Below, in pieces: positions 1-5,625 of a stretch of 5,625 nucleotides of DNA. Position 1 is the stretch's first letter. Every line of letters starts with the position of its first letter. The translations under genes and the position numbers were made by a program. Source of the stretch: Phycisphaeraceae bacterium. Its GTDB lineage: Bacteria > Planctomycetota > Phycisphaerae > Phycisphaerales > Phycisphaeraceae. The notes under the pieces are model-generated. The model was given only the letters and a program-made list of their open reading frames with translations, ran no database searches and was not told the origin of the DNA. The stretch is taken from the NCBI GenBank assembly GCA_029260695.1, contig JAJDCT010000059.1:1-5625 (forward strand), written 5' to 3'.

Positions 1-745
1 AGCCGAGATCGCGCTCTGGGCCATCGCCACGATGCAGCCGCTTATCATGATGGGGGTCTGGGCCCAGGCGGGTGAGTCCGGCCTCTTTGATTTCGGGCAG
101 GTCGAGATATTCCGCTACTTCATCGCCGTGTTCCTGATCCGCCAGGTCACGATCGTCTGGACGATCCACCACTTCGAGTTCCTGGTCGTCACCGGCCGAC
201 TCAGCCCGCTGCTGCTGCACCCGATCGACCCGTGCATACGGTTCATCCTCATGCACCTGGGCGAGCAGTGGACGCGCCTGCCGTTCGCCGCAGCGATCAT
301 CGGATTGTTCCTGTGGCTGTACCCCGACACGCTCACCGGTGGGGTCGATGGGGCCGCCTGGTGGCCGGGGCTGTGGAACATCCTGCTCGCCATCATCGCC
401 TGCTACACCGCGTTCATCCTACGCTTCTTCATGCAGTACGCCCTGTGCATGGCCGCCTTCTGGCACGAACGAGTCGCCGCGATGGACGCCATCCTCTTCC
501 TGCCCTACATGTTCTTCTCGGGGTTGATCTTCCCCTTCGAGGTTCTGCCAGACACGCTACGGGAAATCCTGCTGTGGACCCCCTTCCCCTACATGGTCTG
601 GTTCCCCGCCGCGCTGGTCGTCCACGGCGAAGCCCCGGTCCTCCGCGGATTCCTCACCCTGTTCGGCTGGACGATCTTCTTCTTCATCCTCTACCGCTAC
701 CTCTGGCACAAAGGCCTCAAACACTACTCGGCGATGGGCGCATGA
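1..745 (+). CDS. ABC-2 family transporter permease, first of a pair (5' end outside window)
   Basis: This is an integral membrane subunit of an ABC exporter of the ABC-2 / DUF990-like type, which would pair with a second permease and a separate ATPase to move a substrate across the inner membrane. The reading frame is open from base 2, and hydrophobic sequence (IALWAIATMQPLIMMGVW) begins before the first ATG at 32. That ATG has no ribosome binding site, so the true start most likely lies upstream and about 20 residues are missing. About six hydrophobic segments follow, including RYFIAVFLIRQVTIVW, FAAAIIGLFLWLY, AILFLPYMFFSGLIF and the last, GWTIFFFILYRYLW. A loop motif, GRLSPLLLHPIDP, matches the position of REGTLDFVLLKPVD in the next gene, which supports a shared family. 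The TGA overlaps the next ATG (ATGA), so the two are probably translationally coupled. The family call is firm; the substrate is unknown. Confidence 0.85.
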   Translation, partial: AEIALWAIATMQPLIMMGVWAQAGESGLFDFGQVEIFRYFIAVFLIRQVTIVWTIHHFEFLVVTGRLSPLLLHPIDPCIRFILMHLGEQWTRLPFAAAIIGLFLWLYPDTLTGGVDGAAWWPGLWNILLAIIACYTAFILRFFMQYALCMAAFWHERVAAMDAILFLPYMFFSGLIFPFEVLPDTLREILLWTPFPYMVWFPAALVVHGEAPVLRGFLTLFGWTIFFFILYRYLWHKGLKHYSAMGA

Positions 746-1530
746 CACGCTACCTCAACATCCTGCGCATCTTCTGGTCCGCCTCGATCTCCGCGGAGAT
801 GGAGTACCGTGTCAACTTCCTGATGGCCGCGATCTCCAGCGTCATGACACTCGCAGGCACCGTGCTCATGCTCTTCCTCTTCTACCGCACCGGGTACCAG
901 ATGGGCGGCTGGCCCTGGCGCGACGCGCTGGCGGTCGTCGGCATCTTCACCTTCCTCGAAGGCACGCAGTCCACCTTCATGACCCCCAACCGCACCCGCG
1001 TCACCGAACACGTCCGCGAGGGCACGCTCGACTTCGTCCTGCTCAAACCCGTCGACAGCCAGTTCTGGCTATCCGTGCGGTCGGTCTCCCTGTGGGGTGT
1101 GCCCAATGTCGTGATGGGTCTGGCGATCGTGGTTTACGCACTGATGACCCGGGAATCACCGCCGACAGTTCTGGGGGTGTTACTCGGCAGCGCCGCGCTG
1201 CTGCTGGGCGTGCTCATGCTCTACAGCCTGGGCTACCTATTAAGCACCATCTCCATCTGGTACATCAAGCTCTACAACATCACCATGGCCATGCAGGCCC
1301 TCGTCGAGACCGGCCGATACCCCATCACCGCCTACCCCGGGGCCTATCAGGTGTTCTTCACCTTCATACTCCCCGTCGCCTTCATGACCACCGTCCCCGC
1401 CCAACTCATGACCGCCCGCGGCGGCGCGGGCTGGCTGCTCGGTGCGGTCATCGTCGCTGCAATGTTATTGCTTGCATCGATCGCCTTCTGGCGTTTCGCG
1501 CTTAGGTACTACACCAGCGCGTCGAGTTGA
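742..1530 (+). CDS. ABC-2 family transporter permease, second of the pair
   Basis: A complete 262-residue membrane protein, the partner permease of the preceding gene. It starts at an ATG overlapping the upstream stop by four bases, and no good ribosome binding site is seen, which fits translational coupling. The in-frame ORF can be extended upstream to 232, but that part merely antisenses or shadows the first permease. A short cytoplasmic N-terminus (about 1-24) precedes hydrophobic segments at roughly 25-48, 61-80, 108-135, 141-170, 203-222 and 230-252. The loop motif REGTLDFVLLKPVD (92-105) and the later GRYPITAYPG followed by FILPVAFMTTVPA (about 191-220) are typical of the DUF990/ABC2_membrane_6-like permeases found beside daunorubicin-resistance-type ATPases. 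The length is normal for that family. Function is inferred as one half of an exporter's membrane channel; what is exported cannot be told. No terminator is visible after the stop. Confidence 0.88.
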   Translation: MTRYLNILRIFWSASISAEMEYRVNFLMAAISSVMTLAGTVLMLFLFYRTGYQMGGWPWRDALAVVGIFTFLEGTQSTFMTPNRTRVTEHVREGTLDFVLLKPVDSQFWLSVRSVSLWGVPNVVMGLAIVVYALMTRESPPTVLGVLLGSAALLLGVLMLYSLGYLLSTISIWYIKLYNITMAMQALVETGRYPITAYPGAYQVFFTFILPVAFMTTVPAQLMTARGGAGWLLGAVIVAAMLLLASIAFWRFALRYYTSASS

Positions 1531-1546
1531 GGCCAGGGGTTACTCA

Positions 1547-3079
1547 TCAGTCAAACGTGTCGGTTGCCATAACATGCAACACGCGCCTGCCTGCGTCCTC
1601 ACACACGATCTTCCACCGCGTCTTGGTCAACCTTTTCAAGAACGCCTCATCATGGCTGACCAGCAGCAGCGCGCACGGGCACTCGGCTAGTGCGTCTTCC
1701 AGGCAACGGATCGAGGGCAGGTCCAGATGGTTCGTCGGCTCGTCCATCACGATCAATGACGCGGCTTCGACCACGCCCAGGGCCAGCAACAGCTTGCGGA
1801 CCTCGCCTGGGCTGGGCAGTTCGGTCTGCAGGAGGCGCTGCGGCTGTGAACCCAGGCGGTGGATGACGTTCATCAGTCGGCCGAGCTGTTGCGGCGGCGT
1901 TTTGCGCACGCGGTCCAGGATGGCGACCGACTCGGCGGGGCTGACCTCCTGGGGCATGTGCATGACGCGATCGTGTGGCAGCAGAACGTGCCGCATCAGG
2001 TAGTGAATGAGCGTGCTTTTGCCGCTGCCGTTTCGGCCCGTGATGGCGATCCGGTCGTCGGCACACGTCTGAAGTTCGGGCAGGTGAATGCATCCGGGCG
2101 GATCGGCCGAAGGATCGCCTACCGGTAGGTCGCACGGCCCGACACGCAACAGGAAGTCCATACCGCAGCGGCTCTGCGGCAGCCAGAAACCCAGGTCGAC
2201 TTCTTTCCTGACATGCGATCCCGCCAGACGTTGCTCGGCCTGCCGCATCTGGCTTTGAACTTGCCGAAGCGACGCACCGGCCTTGGAATCGGTAACACGG
2301 GCGGCGTTGATCTTCGCTCTCGCATCGTGATCTTTCTTTGCCAGGCCGCGCTTGGAGCGCACCTTGTGTTCCTTGGCGGTGCGCTCACGTCGCTCTGTCA
2401 CGGTGCGCTTGAGTTGCTTGACCTGGCGTTTGGCTTTGTCGTGCAGCTCGCGGGCCCGTTCGGCGTCCAGCCGGCTCTGTTCCATGCCTTTGGTGTACCC
2501 GCCGGGTCGGAGTATCGGTTCGTGAGGTGGGTCCAGGAAGAGGCATCGCTCGCACAACCCATCCAGCATCGCCCGGTCGTGGCTGACAAGCAGGCCGATC
2601 CCCCGGAAACTGCGCAGTGCGTTGACCAGCAGGTCACGCGCCTCGGCGTCGATGTGGTTCGATGGCTCGTCCACCGCGAGCACGGCCGGTTCTTGCCGGA
2701 ACATAACACCGATCTGGGCACGCTTTCGTTCGCCGTGGCTGAGCGTGTCCCAGCGGTCGAGCCAGTCATCCTCGATACCGAGCCTGCCGCGTAGGCGGAA
2801 CGCCGGGCCGTCGGTCGCGCTCAACAGGTCTGCTAAACTTTCCGGCGGATCGTCCGTGCGTTGCGGGCAATAGAGCGCGTGCGGTACATAGCGGATCGTG
2901 CCCTGTGTGGGTGACAGTTCCCCGGTCGCCAGGCGCAGGAGTGTGGTCTTGCCCACGCCGTTAGGGCCTACGATGCCGGTCCACCCGAGGCCGAAGCGCA
3001 CCGACAGGTTGGCTATCAAGGGTGAGGCCAGAGTGTCAAAAGAGAAGCCGACCCCCGTGAGGTCCAGTGATCCAGGCAT
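1547..3079 (-). CDS. ABC-F family ATPase (possible ribosome-protection / antibiotic-resistance type)
   Basis: A 510-residue soluble protein with two ABC ATPase domains and no membrane segment, the layout of ABC-F proteins that act on the ribosome. In domain 1: Walker A GPNGVGKT (38-45), signature LSHGE (113-117), Walker B VLAVDE (133-138) and switch His167. A charged linker rich in Lys/Arg/Gln (about 200-287, predicted helical) follows, corresponding to the ABC-F P-site tRNA interaction motif. In domain 2: Walker A GRNGSGKS (348-355), signature PSPGE (422-426), Walker B LIVMDE (442-447) and His476. The start at 3079 is chosen because AGAGGG lies ten bases upstream and homology to the ABC fold begins just after it. 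A GTG at 3148 would add 23 residues but starts inside a hairpin. Some ABC-F members give resistance to ribosome-targeting drugs, others are housekeeping factors, and the sequence alone does not decide. It converges on the permeases and diverges from the kinase gene. Confidence 0.9.
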   Translation of the reverse strand: MPGSLDLTGVGFSFDTLASPLIANLSVRFGLGWTGIVGPNGVGKTTLLRLATGELSPTQGTIRYVPHALYCPQRTDDPPESLADLLSATDGPAFRLRGRLGIEDDWLDRWDTLSHGERKRAQIGVMFRQEPAVLAVDEPSNHIDAEARDLLVNALRSFRGIGLLVSHDRAMLDGLCERCLFLDPPHEPILRPGGYTKGMEQSRLDAERARELHDKAKRQVKQLKRTVTERRERTAKEHKVRSKRGLAKKDHDARAKINAARVTDSKAGASLRQVQSQMRQAEQRLAGSHVRKEVDLGFWLPQSRCGMDFLLRVGPCDLPVGDPSADPPGCIHLPELQTCADDRIAITGRNGSGKSTLIHYLMRHVLLPHDRVMHMPQEVSPAESVAILDRVRKTPPQQLGRLMNVIHRLGSQPQRLLQTELPSPGEVRKLLLALGVVEAASLIVMDEPTNHLDLPSIRCLEDALAECPCALLLVSHDEAFLKRLTKTRWKIVCEDAGRRVLHVMATDTFD

Positions 3080-3087
3080 GGCTGAGA

Positions 3088-3108
3088 ATCCCTCTTGTGT
3101 GAGAGGAT
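3088..3108 (-). promoter_or_regulatory. Hairpin enclosing the ABC-F ribosome binding site
   Basis: Read on the minus strand, CCTCT is followed by the six-base loop CACACA and then AGAGG, a perfect 5-bp stem. It extends by two more A-T pairs past one bulged G. The 3' arm is the ribosome binding site (AGAGGG, 3095-3090) of the ABC-F gene starting at 3079. If it folds in the mRNA it would hide the site, as in translational attenuators known for several antibiotic-resistance genes. The pairing is seen directly; the regulatory role is inferred. Confidence 0.45.
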
Positions 3109-3146
3109 CGCCCGGCCACACATATCGTGTAGCTAGGCGGGTGGTC

Positions 3147-3165
3147 ACGCCGAGGTGTTCGGCGT
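3147..3165. repeat. Perfect 7-bp inverted repeat in the ABC-F leader
   Basis: ACGCCGA and TCGGCGT pair perfectly around a five-base loop (GGTGT on the plus strand, ACACC on the minus). It lies 68 bases upstream of the ABC-F start. There is no T-run on either side, so it is not a standard intrinsic terminator. It may be a leader RNA hairpin or a protein-binding palindrome. Confidence 0.5.
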
Positions 3166-3348
3166 ACGCGGATTCGTCAGCGATTGCGGATCAAAAGGCT
3201 CTCCGAAAAAGGATGCCGGCGGCTTATGAAAACCCTAAGCTCCGGCGGTGTCTGAGAATTACTATGCGCAATGTCCTGCACGGTGTCAACCCGAAAGGCA
3301 GATCACTAATCGAAGTCGTGACTGTGAACGGCGTAGCCCGTGTGATGT

Positions 3349-3377
3349 TTGACCCGGTTATCCCCGGCCTTGATGAT
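3349..3377 (+). promoter_or_regulatory. Possible sigma70-type promoter of the kinase gene
   Basis: TTGACC (3349-3354, five of six matches to TTGACA) is followed after 17 bases by GATGAT (3372-3377, four of six matches to TATAAT). This would start transcription near 3384 and leave a leader of about 65 bases before the ATG at 3451. The -10 is poor and there is no supporting conservation, so this is only the best candidate in the gap. Confidence 0.3.
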
Positions 3378-3398
3378 AAGGCTGAGAACCTTGATGAT
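3368..3398 (+). repeat. 10-bp direct repeat CCTTGATGAT, 21 bp apart
   Basis: Two identical copies of CCTTGATGAT lie at 3368-3377 and 3389-3398. The 21-bp period is two helical turns, placing both on the same DNA face. The first copy covers the proposed -10 of the kinase promoter and the second falls just after the predicted start of transcription, the arrangement expected of an operator. The repeat itself is certain; any binding protein is unknown. Confidence 0.5.
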
Positions 3399-3450
3399 TC
3401 AAACGAAGCGACCACGGGGATACGCGACGGGTCGATAGGCTTGATCATTT

Positions 3451-4404
3451 ATGAGCACGGAACCAACTATCATATTACCACCTGCGGTCCGTCTACACGC
3501 CCAGGCATTGGGCGCGGTGGGTTCCCAGTGGATCGCTGACCTGGACGACACGGTCCGCGAGCTTCAGGACGCTTGGGCGCTGCGGGTGGGGCCGCCTCTG
3601 TCGGGAGGCTCGGCCTCGCTGGTCTTGCTGGCTGAGCGAACGGATGGAACGCCAGCGGTTCTGAAACTCGGGCTGCCCGAGTCCGGCGAGTTGGCACATC
3701 AGGCCCGTGTGCTGCGGCTTGCAGACGGACGCGGCTACGCACGGCTGCTGGAGCACGACTCCTCACACAACGCGGTTTTGGTCGAGCGACTCGGAGCAGC
3801 CTTGGCAACCGAAGGACACCCAACAAAGCATCAGATGGAAACCATCTGCCAGACGCTGAAACAAGCGTGGATATCTTTGGAAATGCCCGATGGTTTTACC
3901 ACCGGCGCGGGAAAAGCACGCGGACTGGCGGACTATATCGACGGGTTCGGACCCGACGCCGATGTCCCATGCTCAGCGCCGACTCGTGATCGCGCTGTGG
4001 CCTTTGCCCACGAACGCGGCGCAGCGTACAACCCAACCCACTGTGTGCTCGCCCATGGCGACGGCCACGCCGAGAACACATTGCACTGCCCCATGAGCGG
4101 ACGTGATGCGGCTTCGAGCTACCGCTTCGTGGACCCTGATGGCTTATTCATTGAGCGCGCGTACGACCTGGGAATACTGATGCGCGGATTCAATGCAGAA
4201 CTTCTGGCCGGTGACACGATCCTGCTCGGCCGACAGCGGTGCGACTGGCTCGCGGAACTCACCAAAATCGATCCGCAGCCGATCTGGCAATGGGGCTTCA
4301 TCGAGCGGGTCTCAACCGGCCTGTTTCTATGGCAGACGGGAAGACATGAGTTGGCAACCCAGACGCTGGCGGTGGCAGATCGCTGGGCGGCGTCGGTGTT
4401 GTGA
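3451..4404 (+). CDS. Aminoglycoside phosphotransferase-family kinase, APH(6)/hydroxyurea kinase type
   Basis: A 317-residue cytoplasmic kinase-fold enzyme resembling streptomycin 6-phosphotransferases and hydroxyurea phosphotransferases, which inactivate a hydroxyl-bearing small molecule by transferring phosphate from ATP. The N-lobe has the glycine-rich SGGSAS (51-56) and PAVLKLGLPE with the likely ATP-binding Lys72, then VERLG (111-115) at the hinge. The catalytic loop is HGDGHAEN (202-209) with Asp204 as the expected base and Asn209 binding metal. The metal-binding FVDPDG (226-231) provides Asp228. Length is normal for the family (about 270-320). The ATG at 3451 is the first sensible start, but the ribosome binding site is weak (AGG at 3437-3439). 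The gene diverges from the ABC-F gene. The family is clear; the substrate is not, and many chromosomal members have no proven resistance activity. Confidence 0.85.
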   Translation: MSTEPTIILPPAVRLHAQALGAVGSQWIADLDDTVRELQDAWALRVGPPLSGGSASLVLLAERTDGTPAVLKLGLPESGELAHQARVLRLADGRGYARLLEHDSSHNAVLVERLGAALATEGHPTKHQMETICQTLKQAWISLEMPDGFTTGAGKARGLADYIDGFGPDADVPCSAPTRDRAVAFAHERGAAYNPTHCVLAHGDGHAENTLHCPMSGRDAASSYRFVDPDGLFIERAYDLGILMRGFNAELLAGDTILLGRQRCDWLAELTKIDPQPIWQWGFIERVSTGLFLWQTGRHELATQTLAVADRWAASVL

Positions 4405-4601
4405 ATGCGAAATTCGACATCACGATCGCTACTGTGGGTACGCTGATTTAAGAGGAACACACAATCAGCACGCGGATCATCGCCGATCATGCTGGAAAGT
4501 TTGGTCGCAGATTCAAGTCCAAGGCTGGAATTCTGGGTGATAGTCTGGATCGGTGGACCCTAGCGGTACTTCCGTACCAGCAGAAAGCCTGTCGATCCTG
4601 A
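4401..4601 (+). pseudogene. Doubtful small ORF interrupted by an in-frame TAA
   Basis: A GTG at 4401 overlaps the kinase stop codon (GTGA), a common arrangement for coupled genes. The frame gives 16 codons (ending DITIATVGTLI), a TAA at 4449-4451, then stays open in the same frame to a TGA at 4599-4601. Directly at the TAA sits AGAGGA (4451-4456), a good ribosome binding site, but the codon seven bases later is ATC, not ATG. The second part reads plausibly (KFGRRFKSKAGILGDSLDRW) but I recognise no family. It could be a degraded gene, two tiny peptides, or chance. I list it so the observation is kept; confidence that it ever coded is low. Confidence 0.15.
4563..4581. repeat. Small hairpin GGTAC-TTCC-GTACC
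   Basis: A perfect 5-bp stem (4565-4569 with 4574-4578) closes a TTCC tetraloop through a C-G pair and can extend by two more G-C pairs past a bulged A at 4579. There is no T-run after it on the plus strand, so it is not a typical intrinsic terminator, although it is the only compact hairpin I see downstream of the kinase gene. Confidence 0.35.
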
Positions 4602-4732
4602 TCCTGTCACCCAGCCCGGCCCCTCCCTCTCAACCCTCGGACTGACTCGCTTGCGGTTTGGTGGCCCCAGGCCCCATTTGACCCTACCCGAACAACTCCC
4701 GAATAAATTTTCAATTCTTCTCAAGAAACCCC

Positions 4733-4760
4733 TTGACAGATGCCGAACATCCCCTAACAT
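4733..4760 (+). promoter_or_regulatory. Probable sigma70-type promoter of recA
   Basis: A perfect -35 box TTGACA (4733-4738) is followed after 16 bases by TAACAT (4755-4760, four of six matches to TATAAT). An AT-rich stretch at 4700-4722 lies just upstream, as an UP element might. Transcription would start near 4767, about 45 bases before the preferred recA start. The motif CGAACAT overlaps the spacer (4744-4750) and recurs at 4781-4787. Confidence 0.6.
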
Positions 4761-4797
4761 GGCCGGTGCCTGACATCAACCGAACATTGACGAAAAC

Positions 4798-4803
4798 AAG
4801 GAG
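4798..4803 (+). promoter_or_regulatory. Strong ribosome binding site deciding the recA start
   Basis: AAGGAG lies seven bases before the ATG at 4811, ideal spacing, and one base before another in-frame ATG at 4805, which is too close. The conventional RecA start at 4886 is preceded only by the weak GAAAGAG (4871-4877). This favours initiation at 4811. Confidence 0.7.
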
Positions 4804-4810
4804 CATGACT

Positions 4811-5625
<815 letters not shown>

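Larger units (their letters stand above)
3080..3450. other. Divergent intergenic region between ABC-F and kinase genes
   Basis: This 371-base gap separates two genes transcribed away from each other and should contain both promoters. It holds the ribosome-binding-site hairpin (3088-3108), a second perfect hairpin (3147-3165), the heptamer CCGGCGG repeated directly at 3216-3222 and 3242-3248, a possible plus-strand promoter (3349-3377) and a 10-bp direct repeat. Reading frames stay open across part of it on both strands, but none has a convincing ribosome binding site or a recognisable domain, so I annotate no gene. No convincing minus-strand promoter for the ABC-F gene was found by eye. Confidence 0.6.
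4405..4797. other. Intergenic region between kinase gene and recA
   Basis: About 400 bases without a supportable gene. Besides the doubtful mini-ORF and small hairpin it contains a pyrimidine-rich stretch (about 4600-4640), a tandem GGCCCCA repeat (4663-4669 and 4670-4676), an AT-rich patch (4700-4722, unusual in this GC-rich window) and then the recA promoter. I found no tRNA, riboswitch or clear terminator by eye. A 66-codon minus-strand frame (4560-4760) has no recognisable content. Confidence 0.6.

Noticed and set aside
232..741. Upstream extension of the second permease ORF
   Set aside because: It lies inside the first permease in another frame, reads as Arg/His/Pro-rich low-complexity sequence and has no membrane segments; the ATG at 742 matches the family start.
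2213..2794. Long plus-strand ORF opposite the ABC-F gene
   Set aside because: It is the antisense of a gene with intact ABC motifs and shows no domain of its own; long shadow frames are expected in GC-rich DNA.
3222..3240. GCTTA...TAAGC hairpin as a terminator
   Set aside because: Five-base stem with a nine-base loop and no T-run, in a place where both flanking genes start rather than end.
2898..3539. 213-codon plus-strand ORF spanning the ABC-F start, the gap and the kinase start
   Set aside because: It overlaps two firm genes, has no ribosome binding site and no recognisable domain; only the prepilin-like fragment inside it was kept as a weak finding.
4503..4525. tRNA-like T-arm (GATTCAAGTCC)
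   Set aside because: The flanking bases do not form a 5-bp T-stem and no matching acceptor, D or anticodon arm is found around it.
4560..4760. 66-codon minus-strand ORF before recA
   Set aside because: No ribosome binding site or known motif, and it runs across the recA promoter.
4744..4760. Canonical LexA box at the recA promoter
   Set aside because: GAAC is present but the required GTTC four bases on is missing; only half-sites are seen.

Overview
The window looks like a stretch of high-GC bacterial chromosome carrying four recognisable genes, a broken end at each edge, and two non-coding gaps of roughly 370-410 bases. The RecA fragment, the GC-rich codon use and the ABC-2 permease pair would suit a planctomycete-like bacterium (perhaps Phycisphaerae). 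That assignment is an impression from the protein sequences, not a search result, and should be treated as tentative.

Layout. (1) Positions 1-1530, plus strand: two overlapping ABC-2 family permease genes (ATGA overlap at 742-745), the first cut by the left edge. They resemble the paired permeases of daunorubicin-type / DUF990-like exporters, whose ATPase gene usually lies just upstream, here outside the window. (2) Positions 1547-3079, minus strand: a complete ABC-F ATPase (two nucleotide-binding domains joined by a basic linker, no membrane segments), converging on the permeases with only 16 bases between stop codons. (3) Positions 3080-3450: divergent intergenic region with a hairpin that includes the ABC-F ribosome binding site, a second 7-bp hairpin, and a 10-bp direct repeat beside a possible promoter of the next gene. 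(4) Positions 3451-4404, plus strand: a small-molecule kinase of the APH(6)/hydroxyurea-phosphotransferase type. (5) Positions 4405-4810: no clear gene; it holds a doubtful interrupted mini-ORF, a small hairpin, a tandem 7-mer and the recA promoter. (6) Positions 4811-5625, plus strand: recA, cut by the right edge, with a strong ribosome binding site pointing to a start 25 codons before the conventional one.

How it may fit together: exporter permeases, an ABC-F protein (a family that includes ribosome-protection factors) and an antibiotic-kinase-like enzyme form a resistance-flavoured neighbourhood directly before the housekeeping gene recA. They are not one operon, since strands alternate, and no substrate can be read from the sequence. 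I see no CRISPR array, transposase, tRNA or rRNA, and no clear evidence of a wholly new system. The most interesting details are the ABC-F leader structures and the recA start and promoter region.
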